A stretch of DNA of 64,000 nucleotides from Paenibacillaceae bacterium GAS479 (GTDB lineage: Bacteria; Bacillota; Bacilli; Paenibacillales; Paenibacillaceae), in assembly GCA_900105225.1 (NCBI GenBank), contig LT629764.1, positions 3,740,501 to 3,804,500 of the forward strand, given 5' to 3'. The first letter of the stretch is position 1; each line of letters starts with the position of its first letter. Below, piece by piece: positions 8,409-17,257 of this stretch. Made by a program: the position numbers and the translations under genes. Under the pieces are notes generated by a model. That model did not search any database, was not told the origin of the DNA, and worked only from the letters and a program-made list of their open reading frames with translations.

Positions 8409-10157
8409 ATGGCCAAAAATAATATTATCGTCGTCGGCGGCGGACTTGCCGGCTTGATGGCAACAATTAAGGCAGCCGAGGCGGGCGTACATGTTAATCT
8501 TTTCTCGCTCGTTCCGGTAAAGCGCTCCCACTCCGTATGCGCGCAGGGCGGCATCAATGGCGCTGTAAATACGAAGGGTGAAGGAGACTCCCCTTGGGAG
8601 CATTTTGATGACACCGTTTACGGTGGCGACTTCCTGGCGAACCAACCGCCGGTTAAAGCGATGTGCGAAGCAGCTCCCGGCATCATCCATCTGATGGACC
8701 GGATGGGCGTTATGTTTAGCCGTACGCCAGAGGGCTTGCTGGACTTCCGCCGTTTCGGTGGAACGCAGTATCACCGCACGGCATTTGCCGGCGCAACAAC
8801 CGGCCAACAGCTGCTGTACGCTTTGGACGAGCAGGTGCGCCGCTGGGAGGCCGCTGGCCTCGTAAGCAAGCATGAGCACTTTGAGTTCATGGGTGCTGTG
8901 TTGGATGACGATGGCGTCTGCCGCGGCATCACCGGTCAGGACCTGCGTACGATGGAAGTGCATTCCTTCCGTGCTGATGCGGTCATCCTGGCAACTGGCG
9001 GTCCTGGTATCATTTTCGGCAAAACGACCAACTCGGTCATCAATACGGGCACAGCGGCGAGCGCGGTGTACCAACAGGGCGTTAACTACGCTAACGGTGA
9101 AATGATCCAGATCCACCCAACGGCTATTCCGGGCGATGACAAAAACCGTCTGATGTCGGAATCGGCACGCGGTGAAGGTGGACGCATCTGGACTTACAAA
9201 GACGGCAAGCCTTGGTACTTTCTCGAAGAGAAGTATCCGGCCTACGGCAACCTCGTGCCGCGTGATATCGCGACGCGCGAGATTTTCTCCGTCTGCGTGG
9301 ACCAAAATCTCGGCATCAATGGCGAGAATATGGTTTACCTTGATCTGTCCCACAAAGATCCAAAAGAGCTTGATGTTAAGCTCGGCGGAATTATTGAGAT
9401 TTACGAGAAATTCGTCGGCGACGATCCACGCAAGCTGCCGATGAAAATTTTCCCAGCGGTTCACTATTCCATGGGCGGCATGTGGGTAGACTACAACCAG
9501 ATGACGAATATTCCAGGCTTGTTCGCCTGCGGCGAATGTGAATACCAATACCATGGCGCGAACCGTCTCGGCGCGAACTCGCTGCTGTCAGCCATCTTTG
9601 GCGGCATGGTTACCGGACCAAAAGCGGTTGAGTACATCAAAGGTCTCAAGTCTTCGGCAGAGGATGCTTCGGCTAGCATATTTGATCGCGAGGTTACACT
9701 GCGTACGAACAATTATGAGTCTATCCTCAAGATGAATGGCACGGAGAACGCTTATGTACTGGCCAAAGAGCTTGGCGAGTGGATGACGAATAACATGACC
9801 GTTGTGCGTTACAACGACCGTTTGGAAAAAACAATCCACAAAATCAAAGAGCTCAAACAGCGCTTCAACAACATCAACATCAACGATACGGCTCGCTGGA
9901 ACAATGCTGGCGTAGCTTTCACTCGTCAGTTGTGGAATATGCTTGAACTGGCCGAAGCGATGACCAAGGGAGCTCTACTCCGCGACGAGAGCCGCGGCGC
10001 TCACTACAAGCCGGACTTCCCGGAACGCGACGACGAGAAATTCCTCAAAACGACGATTGCCAAGTTTACGCCGGAAGGCCCGGAAATTTCCTACGAGGAA
10101 ATCGATACTTCGCTCATCAAACCGCGTAAACGCGACTACTCGAGCAATAAATCCTAA
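8409..10157 (+). CDS. sdhA: Succinate dehydrogenase flavoprotein subunit
   Basis: Catalytic subunit that oxidises succinate to fumarate, 582 residues. The N-terminal FAD-binding GGGLAGLMA dinucleotide motif is at residues about 10-18. The SHSVCAQGGINGA block follows, where the histidine covalently carries FAD in homologues, then the substrate-site region HPTAI, SESARGEGG and HYSMGGMWVD. The C-terminal helical domain is complete. ATG 8409 lies 29 bp after sdhC with AAGGAGGACC. No unusual features are seen. Confidence 0.97.
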   Translation: MAKNNIIVVGGGLAGLMATIKAAEAGVHVNLFSLVPVKRSHSVCAQGGINGAVNTKGEGDSPWEHFDDTVYGGDFLANQPPVKAMCEAAPGIIHLMDRMGVMFSRTPEGLLDFRRFGGTQYHRTAFAGATTGQQLLYALDEQVRRWEAAGLVSKHEHFEFMGAVLDDDGVCRGITGQDLRTMEVHSFRADAVILATGGPGIIFGKTTNSVINTGTAASAVYQQGVNYANGEMIQIHPTAIPGDDKNRLMSESARGEGGRIWTYKDGKPWYFLEEKYPAYGNLVPRDIATREIFSVCVDQNLGINGENMVYLDLSHKDPKELDVKLGGIIEIYEKFVGDDPRKLPMKIFPAVHYSMGGMWVDYNQMTNIPGLFACGECEYQYHGANRLGANSLLSAIFGGMVTGPKAVEYIKGLKSSAEDASASIFDREVTLRTNNYESILKMNGTENAYVLAKELGEWMTNNMTVVRYNDRLEKTIHKIKELKQRFNNININDTARWNNAGVAFTRQLWNMLELAEAMTKGALLRDESRGAHYKPDFPERDDEKFLKTTIAKFTPEGPEISYEEIDTSLIKPRKRDYSSNKS

Positions 10158-10175
10158 CGAGGAGGGAGAACGACA

Positions 10176-10946
10176 ATGGCAACAGAGACACCTACCAAAG
10201 CGGGTAAAATGGTCAAGTTCATCATTACCCGTCAGGATTCGCCGGAAGCGGCTCCTTATACCGAGGAGTTCGAGATTCCGTACCGTTCCAATATGAACGT
10301 CATCTCAGCGCTTATGGAAATCCAGCGTAATCCGGTGAAGAGCGACGGCAAGTCGACAACTCCGGTGTGCTGGGAGTCCAATTGCCTTGAGGAAGTATGC
10401 GGAGCCTGCTCCATGGTTATCAATGGTAAGCCGCGTCAAGCTTGTAGTTCCCTGGTCGACAAGCTCGAGCAGCCGGTGCGCGTCGCTCCGATGAGCACAT
10501 TCCCGATCGTGCGTGACCTCGTCATCAATCGCGAGCGGATGTTCAACGCGCTCAAGCGTGTTAAGGCATGGATTCCGATCGACGGAACGTACGATCTTGG
10601 ACCTGGCCCGCGCATGGCAGAGACGAAGCGCCAATGGGCGTATGAGCTGTCCAAGTGTATGACTTGCGGCGTTTGCCTTGAGGCATGCCCGAACGTCAAT
10701 GATCGTTCAAGCTTCATCGGTCCCGCGGCAGTTTCCCAGGTTCGCCTGTTCAATGCCCATCCAACGGGCGAAATGAATAAGGCCGAGCGCCTGGAGACGC
10801 TTATGGAGGATGGCGGCATCGAAGGCTGCGGCAACTCGCAGAACTGTGTGCGTTCCTGCCCTAAAGGCATTCCGCTCACGACTTCCATCGCTGCAATCAA
10901 CCGCGATACAACAGCACAGCTGTTCAAAAATTGGCTGAGCTTCTAA
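10176..10946 (+). CDS. sdhB: Succinate dehydrogenase iron-sulfur subunit
   Basis: Electron-transfer subunit of complex II, 256 residues. An N-terminal ferredoxin domain has the 2Fe-2S cysteines (CWESNCLEEVCGACS). A C-terminal domain carries CMTCGVCLEACP and CGNSQNCVRSCPKG, which bind the 4Fe-4S and 3Fe-4S clusters. It is the last gene of the operon, starting 19 bp after sdhA with GAGGAGGGAG. A strong terminator follows. Confidence 0.97.
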   Translation: MATETPTKAGKMVKFIITRQDSPEAAPYTEEFEIPYRSNMNVISALMEIQRNPVKSDGKSTTPVCWESNCLEEVCGACSMVINGKPRQACSSLVDKLEQPVRVAPMSTFPIVRDLVINRERMFNALKRVKAWIPIDGTYDLGPGPRMAETKRQWAYELSKCMTCGVCLEACPNVNDRSSFIGPAAVSQVRLFNAHPTGEMNKAERLETLMEDGGIEGCGNSQNCVRSCPKGIPLTTSIAAINRDTTAQLFKNWLSF

Positions 10947-10958
10947 AGCCAATACATC

Positions 10959-11009
10959 AAGCCCACCTGAACGCCGCTTGCTCAAGCGGCGCTTAGGCGG
11001 GCTTTTTTA
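10959..11009 (+). terminator. Terminator of sdhCAB
   Basis: Long stem: AAGCCCACCTGAACGCCGCTT pairs with the segment ending CTTAGGCGGGCTT at about 11004, with a short central CTC loop, followed by TTTTTT. Confidence 0.85.
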
Positions 11010-11035
11010 ACTGAATCCCATCCGCTCAAATACAA

Positions 11036-11063
11036 AGAGCAGCCCTGACGAAAGGGCTGCTCT
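11036..11063 (-). terminator. Terminator of the downstream convergent gene
   Basis: Perfect arms AGAGCAGCCCT and AGGGCTGCTCT around GACGAA. It lies 29 bp past the stop of the minus-strand gene at 11092. The U-run is short. Confidence 0.6.
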
Positions 11064-11091
11064 TAAATGATTTTACCAAAAGGCCGAATCA

Positions 11092-12024
11092 TCAAGGTGC
11101 GGAGGTGTCGCTTACAGCGGCTTGGATCAACTGGAGAGAGTTGTCCAGCTTTTTTGAGTCGCTGCGGATGGCGGCGATATAAGTTCGCCCTGCGACGCCT
11201 AGACTCTTGATGAGCGGGCTGTTTGATACATCGACGCCGAACATCTTCTCCGTTGGATCTTCAGTAGTAGGGAATAGGACGGCTCTGCTGTCCTCAGCAG
11301 TGATGCCAAGCTTGCCTGTATGAGCGCCGAGATCGATTAAAGTGTTGTCCCGGGCAAGCTTTTCAAAATTCGGCCGGTCAAGGATATAAACATCGTCCTT
11401 ATTGGAAATCAAATCGATGAGGCTCTTTTGAAGCAATGCCATATCCTGGCCTGACTTAGGGTCACCTGGGATATAAGTTATATGGACAGTGGTGCGCTTC
11501 CATTCCGGGAAACGCTTCACGAGCTTCTCCTCGATAGGCTTCAAATCCATGCCGCCACCTATAGGGCTGCTGCCGTCTGCACCGAAAAACTCTCCGAAAA
11601 ACGAAACAGCTAGCGCCGAAGGAGGGAGCTTCGCGAGCTCAGCTTGTTCCCGCTTGTTGTCCACATAAGTATTGATGCCGTAAATGACAGCTGCGATCAG
11701 CACGATGACGCCGAGTAGATGGAATTTATAATAGCTGAAGAAATGGTCGACCTTCTCTGCCGTTCCAGCCATGCCCTTGTACTTGCCGTAAGCCTGCTCA
11801 TTGAAAGCTTCCGTAGTTTGGGCCTCGTATTGCTCCTGAATGGTCCGATAAGCGGCGTTGATACGCTCTAGAATGACTTGTCCTTCTTGGGCCGAGCCGC
11901 TCGCTTGCTGGCGAGTGCGCGCCCTTCGAAGCAGCAAGTCGTATTTTTTCTCGACTTCTTCCCTGGAGGCGTTTTCATTCAGTTCCAATTCTGTATAGGC
12001 TTGTTTGATTTTATCGTTCTCCAT
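11092..12024 (-). CDS. Membrane protein with N-terminal J-domain-like region
   Basis: 310 residues. Residues about 1-65 resemble a J domain (AYTELELNENASREEVEKKY) but the HPD triad is missing, so Hsp70 stimulation is unlikely. One transmembrane helix is near residues 103-122 (FHLLGVIVLIAAVIYGI), followed by an extracytoplasmic domain of about 185 residues that I do not recognise. The region includes FFGADGSS and a strand-rich tail. Similar hypothetical proteins are common in Paenibacillus, to my knowledge without an assigned function. ATG 12024 is preceded by GAGGGGTGAAGT. It is monocistronic, convergent with sdhCAB. Confidence 0.7.
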   Translation of the reverse strand: MENDKIKQAYTELELNENASREEVEKKYDLLLRRARTRQQASGSAQEGQVILERINAAYRTIQEQYEAQTTEAFNEQAYGKYKGMAGTAEKVDHFFSYYKFHLLGVIVLIAAVIYGINTYVDNKREQAELAKLPPSALAVSFFGEFFGADGSSPIGGGMDLKPIEEKLVKRFPEWKRTTVHITYIPGDPKSGQDMALLQKSLIDLISNKDDVYILDRPNFEKLARDNTLIDLGAHTGKLGITAEDSRAVLFPTTEDPTEKMFGVDVSNSPLIKSLGVAGRTYIAAIRSDSKKLDNSLQLIQAAVSDTSAP

Positions 12025-12162
12025 ACTTCACCCCTCATCCTCACTGTCCGCGTATAAGTGTCTCTTCTAGTATAAGCCCCGAGCCAAGTCTTTTTCCACC
12101 CTGGATGATGGTTAGGCTGTTGTCCTATTAGGCTAAATCCTTGCATATATTGAGTGCAGACA

Positions 12163-12187
12163 AAAAAAGCTGCCCGGAGGGCAGCTG
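12163..12187 (-). terminator. Terminator of the yodB-like gene
   Basis: On the minus strand AGCTGCCC-TCCG-GGGCAGCT is followed by TTTTTT. Confidence 0.85.
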
Positions 12188-12198
12188 CAGATTGTGGG

Positions 12199-12507
12199 TT
12201 ACATCCAATTTTCTCCCCAGCTTTGAATCGATTCAATAACTGGTTCCATATGTCGCCCTTTTTCAGTCAGCTCGTATTCGATGCGGACCGGCATTTCTGG
12301 GTAAACATTGCGCGTTACAATCTCGCACAATTCAAGTTCCTTCATTCGGTCGGTGAGCATCTTGTCACTCATCTCCGGAATCTGTTCCTTAATTTCCTTG
12401 AAACGCTTAGGACCGCCAAGCAGTACCCGGATAATCAAGCCCGTCCACTTCTTGCCGAGCAACTCAATGGCTGCTTCATACTTGGGGCACATTGTGGAGT
12501 AGTCCAT
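12199..12507 (-). CDS. yodB: HxlR/YodB-type redox-sensing transcriptional repressor
   Basis: 102-residue winged-helix regulator of the HxlR/MarR-like DUF24 family. The single N-terminal cysteine at residue 7 (MDYSTMCPK) matches the conserved sensor Cys of Bacillus YodB/CatR, which is modified by quinones and diamide and then releases DNA. The body (ELLGKKWTGLII, GPKRFKEIKEQIP) is typical. ATG 12507 has AAGGAG eight bases upstream; the in-frame GTG at 12516 overlaps that site and is less likely. It is divergent from a doxX-like gene, the same pairing as YodB/CatR with catD in Bacillus subtilis, so repression of that neighbour is a strong inference. YodB and CatR cannot be told apart by eye. 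Confidence 0.85.
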   Translation of the reverse strand: MDYSTMCPKYEAAIELLGKKWTGLIIRVLLGGPKRFKEIKEQIPEMSDKMLTDRMKELELCEIVTRNVYPEMPVRIEYELTEKGRHMEPVIESIQSWGENWM

Positions 12508-12599
12508 TCGTATCACTCCTTCTGTTGTAATTATTGTATCACATATGACTAATCAATTGTAAGTGAATCTAAACAATTAAATTACTTTTGAATATGTAC

Positions 12600-12629
12600 T
12601 TGACATATGTAAGTAACATACGATAAGAT
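12600..12629 (+). promoter_or_regulatory. doxX promoter with palindromic operator candidate
   Basis: TTGACA (12600-12605), an 18-bp spacer, TAAGAT (12624-12629). The spacer begins with the inverted repeat TATGT-AAGTA-ACATA (12606-12620), placed where a bound repressor would block RNA polymerase. Confidence 0.6.
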
Positions 12630-12675
12630 AAGCGCATCAAATGAATTCAGTCATATTAAAGGGGAGTTAGTTGTT

Positions 12676-13071
12676 ATGATGGACGTAGGCTTATTGATCT
12701 TAAGGGTTGTTATCGGGTTGCTTTTTATCGGCCATGGCGCGCAGAAGCTGTTTGGCTGGTTCGGAGGATACGGTATTAAAGGTACGGCTGGCTGGTTGGA
12801 GTCGATAGGCGCTAAGCCTGGAGTTCTAATGGCGGTTCTTGCAGGACTTGCAGAGCTGCTTGGCGGTGTGCTCTTGGCACTCGGCTTGTGGGTATGGGTT
12901 GCGGCGGTGCTTCTTATTGTGCCGATGCTGGTCGCGATCTTCAAGGTTCACGGTACGAACGGTTTGTGGGTAACTTCCAACGGATACGAGTATAATTTGG
13001 TTCTGATCGCCGCAGCATTAGCCATTGCCATGATCGGTGCAGGCAGCTATTCGATCGACGCTTTGTTATAA
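12676..13071 (+). CDS. DoxX family membrane protein (CatD-like)
   Basis: 131 residues with four predicted transmembrane helices, the usual DoxX size. The motif RVVIGLLFIGHGAQKLFGWF at residues about 10-29 is characteristic. In Bacillus subtilis the homologue CatD works with the dioxygenase CatE in quinone detoxification; no catE follows here, so this copy is solitary. AAAGGGGAG precedes ATG 12676. It is probably induced by electrophiles through the divergent YodB-type repressor. A terminator follows. Confidence 0.85.
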   Translation: MMDVGLLILRVVIGLLFIGHGAQKLFGWFGGYGIKGTAGWLESIGAKPGVLMAVLAGLAELLGGVLLALGLWVWVAAVLLIVPMLVAIFKVHGTNGLWVTSNGYEYNLVLIAAALAIAMIGAGSYSIDALL

Positions 13072-13091
13072 GTTCAGCAGAAGATAGTACA

Positions 13092-13119
13092 GGTTCCTCC
13101 CCAAGAGGAGCCTTTTTTT
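13092..13119 (+). terminator. Terminator of the doxX gene
   Basis: GGTTCCTC and GAGGAGCC arms (one G-U pair) followed by TTTTTTT. Confidence 0.8.
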
Positions 13120-13275
13120 CTTGTTTAAATAAGGGTATATACGCAAGAGGCGCAACTTTTTGCCTTGAAATTCGTCTTTTGACTAAGAAGCTTGGCAAAA
13201 AAGGATGAGATGGCGAGACGGTTTCGCTATAATGGAAAAACGAAACGACGATAGACCAGGAAGAGAGGTGTCTCC

Positions 13276-14097
13276 ATGCCGGATGATTGGGGATTTTTTG
13301 AACGCGTGTCGGAATCCAAGGAACAAATGCGGATCCTGGTCAATTGCGCCTGGAAAAAAGATGCTCCTCCGTCCGGGCTCGGCCAGCTTTTATCGATTAC
13401 GATCAATCTGTACTCGGTTCGCAGCCAGCAGAAGAGTAAGGCTGGCATGATCGCCGAGCTGGAGAAGCTCGAACAGCGGCTTGAGGACGCTGTAACGGCA
13501 GGAGGAGAAGCCAGCTACATCGGACGGATTAACACGCCGAAAAGGCTGGAATATTATTATTATATTGGCGACAATACTTCGCTGGATTCTTTAAAAGCCA
13601 TGCTCGGCAAACATCAAGAGTACCGGCTTCATTACTATGCTAAGCCCGACCCAGACTGGTCCTTTTACCGATATATGCTGCCAGACGCACTGGAGGAGCT
13701 ATTTATTCATAACGCCCAAATGGTTTATGCACTGCTCAATCGCGGTGACGACATTCGCCAGCCACGCAATGTGTATCACTGGCTATTGTTCCGGGATTCG
13801 GATGAACGCAAGATGATGAGGATGAAGCTGGAAGGGATGGGCTACCGGATCGAGGAGGGCAGAAGTGGCGAGCCTGAGCCGGAATATCCCTATCCGCTCG
13901 TCATTAGCCGGTTTGAAGATGTGCGACTGGAAACGGTCAACGGCCGAGTTGACGAGTTGTACCGCATGCTGGGAGGCAACGGAGGTAAGTATGACGGATG
14001 GGGCTCCGTCATGAAACAGCCGGCGATTTACCGGCTCCGGCTGTGGCTCAAGAAACGATTGGGCACGCTGAGCCTTTCCGGACGCCCCAAGGGTTAA
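13276..14097 (+). CDS. DUF695/RraB-like protein
   Basis: 273-residue soluble protein. The first part (residues about 1-135) looks like DUF695, including the YYYYIGDNTSLDSLKAML block. Residues about 150-235 look like the RraB fold (VYHWLLFRDSDERKMM, then YPLVISRFEDV). In Escherichia coli RraB inhibits RNase E, but Firmicutes of this type have RNase Y or J instead, so the role here is unknown. A short basic tail ends the protein. ATG 13276 follows AGAGAGGTGTCTCC. Its 3' end converges closely with the EamA gene (15 bp), with no clear terminator. Confidence 0.6.
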   Translation: MPDDWGFFERVSESKEQMRILVNCAWKKDAPPSGLGQLLSITINLYSVRSQQKSKAGMIAELEKLEQRLEDAVTAGGEASYIGRINTPKRLEYYYYIGDNTSLDSLKAMLGKHQEYRLHYYAKPDPDWSFYRYMLPDALEELFIHNAQMVYALLNRGDDIRQPRNVYHWLLFRDSDERKMMRMKLEGMGYRIEEGRSGEPEPEYPYPLVISRFEDVRLETVNGRVDELYRMLGGNGGKYDGWGSVMKQPAIYRLRLWLKKRLGTLSLSGRPKG

Positions 14098-14111
14098 GGA
14101 CCTGGCAACAT

Positions 14112-15029
14112 CTACAGCCGGACCATAATCAGTCCGGCCATCAGGCTAGCGAAGGCCAGCCATTGCAGCCTTGTCAGGCGTTCCCGGTAAAGCAAAATGG
14201 AGCCGGCTGCCACGACAAGGCTGTTTGTCGCGAAAATCGGAGCGGCAAGATTGGCCTTGCCCGTCTCCAGAGCGAGCGCGTATAGCTGCAGGCCGCCGTA
14301 GGAGAAGATGCCAGTGAGCAGCCCGAGCTGCAGGCCGATGCGCTGTGAGAAGCTGGCGGGTGCCCCATTAGTTGCGGTTTGTTTGGCTTCAGCGTGTCTC
14401 GCCGGCTGTTGGCTCCGTCCTAGCCAAGCTTGCCCGGCGAACCAGAACAGCGAGAGTAGATATCCAATGAACAGAACGGCCGAAGCGGGAAGACCGAGTT
14501 CTCCAGTCACCTTGAGTCCGCCATTACGGAAGGTGAAGAGGAGCACTGCCGCTCCAGTGTAGAGGAACCATACCCGGCTGGTCAGCGCAAGCTTTTCCGC
14601 TGGGTGAATAGCAATGAGTATCGCTGCTGCAAGCAGCAGAGAGATGCCTGCCGCTTCCCAAGGTCCGAGGGATTCCCCGTACAAAAAGACGGATAATGCG
14701 ACGACAAAAACGATGTTCAAGTTGGTAATCGGCGAGGTAAGGCTTGCGGGCCCGTGCTGCAGAGCTTTCATAAACACGGCGTTGCCCCATGCCGAACCAG
14801 CGCCGATGACCGCCCCGAATAGCCAAAGCTGCCAGCTTCCAAACGCTTTCCAGCCGCCGTCCAGCAGACATTGAACGAGAAATCCGGCCGTGCCGGTTAT
14901 GTACAGGCCAAGCAGCAGGAAGTTATTGTCGCCGCCCTTCATTTGCGACACTTTCATCCACCAGCCGGCGAAGCCGAAGATGAGGGCGCTGCCGATTGCA
15001 ATGAGCAGCCAAGTTGTTTCGGTAAGCAT
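14112..15029 (-). CDS. EamA/DMT superfamily transporter
   Basis: Membrane protein of 305 residues with about ten transmembrane helices in two EamA repeats, as shown by the repeated small-residue-rich helices (GASWGN-like motif GAGSAWGNAVFMKAL; YGESLGPWEAAGISLLLAAA; YRERLTRLQWLAFASLMAGLI). The substrate is not predictable. ATG 15029 is preceded by AAAGGAGAACC. It is monocistronic. Confidence 0.85.
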   Translation of the reverse strand: MLTETTWLLIAIGSALIFGFAGWWMKVSQMKGGDNNFLLLGLYITGTAGFLVQCLLDGGWKAFGSWQLWLFGAVIGAGSAWGNAVFMKALQHGPASLTSPITNLNIVFVVALSVFLYGESLGPWEAAGISLLLAAAILIAIHPAEKLALTSRVWFLYTGAAVLLFTFRNGGLKVTGELGLPASAVLFIGYLLSLFWFAGQAWLGRSQQPARHAEAKQTATNGAPASFSQRIGLQLGLLTGIFSYGGLQLYALALETGKANLAAPIFATNSLVVAAGSILLYRERLTRLQWLAFASLMAGLIMVRL

Positions 15030-15167
15030 AGGTTCTCCTTTCGGGGGACTAGTTCAATACGAGTAATGGAGGAACGCTTTGTTACACAAATGAAATATTT
15101 CTGTCACGTCCTTATTACAAAGAACGGTTATGATAGTTGCATGACCCCCTTTTAATAAATATTTTTG

Positions 15168-15198
15168 GGACCTTCCAACTGGAAGGTCCACTTTTTTT
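15168..15198 (+). terminator. Terminator without an evident upstream gene
   Basis: GGACCTTCC-AACT-GGAAGGTCC perfect stem, then CACTTTTTTT on the plus strand. Both flanking genes are on the minus strand, so it implies a short plus-strand transcript from the 15030-15165 gap; TATGAT at 15129-15134 could be its -10. Confidence 0.6.
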
Positions 15199-15281
15199 GC
15201 CCAAAAAAGAAAAAGCGGCAGGTTGGCTCTAAGCCATACCTCCGCATGCTTGAACGTAAGCTGCTCCAGATCGTCTGCCCC

Positions 15282-16091
15282 TTAGAGCGGAACGGCAACC
15301 GGCTGTTTCTGCCGATAGAAAAACCATTCCTTAAAGCCGATTGCCCTCAGCGTGCTGCGCACTTCTTCCCAATCATCGCCAACTCTTGCCGGCACATGAG
15401 AGTCGGAACCGAAGCTGACCTTCACGCCGTAGTGCAGAGCGCGCTCCAAAATCGCTTCTGAAGGGTACCAACCGCCGACAGTTTTAGTTTTGCCCGAGGT
15501 GTTAATTTCGATGGCGGATTGGCTGCCTGCAATAGCCTGTAGCGTAAGGTCGATGCTTTCGGAAGCCGGGATGTCGGAGAAGGCCGGATAATACCCCTTC
15601 ATCGCATCGATATGCCCGAGAATTTGGAACATGCCGCAAAGGGCGGATTGGCGGATCAACTCGTAGTATTCCCTTTTTTGCTCCGCTTGCACCGCATCGG
15701 ATAATCCCTTCCAACGATTGCGATTGAAGATGCTTTTGCCGCCCGAAAAATGGACGGAACCGATCAAGTAGTCAAACGGGTATAACTCGTAAGCTGTACG
15801 ATAAGTCTCAGCATGCTCCGGGAAATAGTCTGATTCCATGCCAAGCAGTACTTCAATTCGCCCCTCGTACTTTTTTTTGAGCGCCAGCACCTCATCTACA
15901 TAACCCGGCAGCGAGCTGCGTGCCATTGAGATTCCTGGATTGGGATGGTCGTCCTCACTGCCAAAGTAAGGAGAATGATCGGATATGCCAATGACATCAA
16001 GCCCGGCGCTGATGCCTGCAACAATATAATCTTCGATGTTTCCTTCCGCATGGCCGCAGCGGGTATGGTGGGTATGCAAATCAAATTTCAT
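15282..16091 (-). CDS. hisJ: PHP-domain histidinol-phosphatase
   Basis: 269 residues, close to Bacillus HisJ (268). The PHP metal site is visible: MKFDLHTHHTRCGHA at the N-terminus, ISDHSPY near residue 40, MESDYFP, the GSVHF and GHIDAMKGY blocks, and the terminal FGSDSHVPA. It hydrolyses histidinol phosphate in histidine synthesis, although stand-alone PHP phosphatases can act on other phosphoesters. I chose ATG 16091, 12 bases after GGGAGG; the upstream in-frame ATG 16103 directly abuts that site. No his operon is nearby. The neighbouring LysR gene starts 1 kb upstream on the same strand. Confidence 0.85.
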   Translation of the reverse strand: MKFDLHTHHTRCGHAEGNIEDYIVAGISAGLDVIGISDHSPYFGSEDDHPNPGISMARSSLPGYVDEVLALKKKYEGRIEVLLGMESDYFPEHAETYRTAYELYPFDYLIGSVHFSGGKSIFNRNRWKGLSDAVQAEQKREYYELIRQSALCGMFQILGHIDAMKGYYPAFSDIPASESIDLTLQAIAGSQSAIEINTSGKTKTVGGWYPSEAILERALHYGVKVSFGSDSHVPARVGDDWEEVRSTLRAIGFKEWFFYRQKQPVAVPL

Positions 16092-16130
16092 ACGAACAAG
16101 CATCCTCCCTTGATTTCACTTCTGTCGCTG

Positions 16131-17033
16131 CTACTCGCTGCTGATGAACTGAGCCTCCGGCATGCCCTTGAGATCGCTCAAAAACTGCTGCATGGCCGAG
16201 TTCACATAACGTCCGGACTTATAAACGACGCCAACCGGATGACTAACCTCAAGCTCACTCACCTTAATCATGCGCAGTGTGCCAAGTCTAAGCTCATTGG
16301 CAATCGATTGTTTGGAAACGACGGCAGCTCCAAGATTGATCTCGACCATCCGTTTGACCTCTTCGCTGCTGGACAGCTCCATGACGATGTTCGGCGTAAT
16401 GCCATGCGCGGCGAATACCCGATCGACAAAGCGGCGCCCAAGCGTATCCGGGGACAGCATGATGAGCGGAGTTTCCCTTAATTTGTCCAGCGAGGCATGT
16501 TTAAGATGCGCCAGCGGATGGCCTGGAGAAACGACAAGTTCGAAGTTGTCGTAATACAGCGTCGACATTTGCACATTCGGATTATTTTCCATCAGATACG
16601 TCAATCCAAGATCAACGCTTCCGTTCTCCACACTCGTCATGACCTGAGCGGAGGGCATGGTATGAATGGTTGTTTTGATCAGTGGGAACTGGTCCTGAAA
16701 ATAGGACAGCACGCGAGGCAGGATCTGAATCGCGATGGAGCTCGTCGTGCCGAGCACAATATGGCCTTGCGGTGTATGATTCAGGTCGGACAGCTTCTGC
16801 TTCAGCTCCTCGACTATGTCCAAAATGCGGGTGGAATGCTCCAGAAACACCTGGCCGCGATCGGTCAGCGTGACCGGCTGATTGCGGTCAACCAGCACCG
16901 TTTTGAACTCCTCTTCCAGGCTTTTGATCTGGGCGGATACGGCAGGCTGAGTCAGGTTAAGCAGCTCTCCGGCTTTGCGGAAGCTCATTGTTTTGGAGAT
17001 CATAAGCAGGGTTTCCAGCTGGCTGATGTTCAG
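16131..17033 (-). CDS. LysR family regulator, apparent CTG start
   Basis: 300 residues when read from CTG 17033. The canonical LysR N-terminus (NISQLETLLMISKTMSF) is complete only from this codon, and a perfect CGAGGAGGT ribosome binding site ends six bases before it. The first ATG (17003) would cut off ten conserved residues and has no ribosome binding site. The helix-turn-helix (AGELLNLTQPAVSAQIKSLE) is followed by an effector domain related to the CysB/CbbR/CysL type. The target is unknown; candidates are the PHP gene downstream or its own leader. Confidence 0.85.
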   Translation of the reverse strand: MNISQLETLLMISKTMSFRKAGELLNLTQPAVSAQIKSLEEEFKTVLVDRNQPVTLTDRGQVFLEHSTRILDIVEELKQKLSDLNHTPQGHIVLGTTSSIAIQILPRVLSYFQDQFPLIKTTIHTMPSAQVMTSVENGSVDLGLTYLMENNPNVQMSTLYYDNFELVVSPGHPLAHLKHASLDKLRETPLIMLSPDTLGRRFVDRVFAAHGITPNIVMELSSSEEVKRMVEINLGAAVVSKQSIANELRLGTLRMIKVSELEVSHPVGVVYKSGRYVNSAMQQFLSDLKGMPEAQFISSE

Positions 17034-17257
17034 TGGCGTACCTCCTCGCTCCTATTAGATTAGGTTCGGATGATAACACTTTTTTATCGCTATCCCTCTA
17101 GTATAGCCAAGTGAATGACTAGGGTAAAGGGAGCATATCTTTACTTTAATTTATGATGGAAGCGATTCCGCTTGCCAAAGGAATCCACAGTATGGCGGCG
17201 AAGCCTTACACGATGGGGAAGTTTGCCTTGCCTCGCACAGGAAAAGGGGGAATGACC

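Noticed and set aside
8376-9554. Long open frame antisense to sdhA
   Set aside because: It is entirely opposite the strongly supported sdhA gene, has no ribosome binding site and no protein-like motifs; a by-product of sdhA codon bias.
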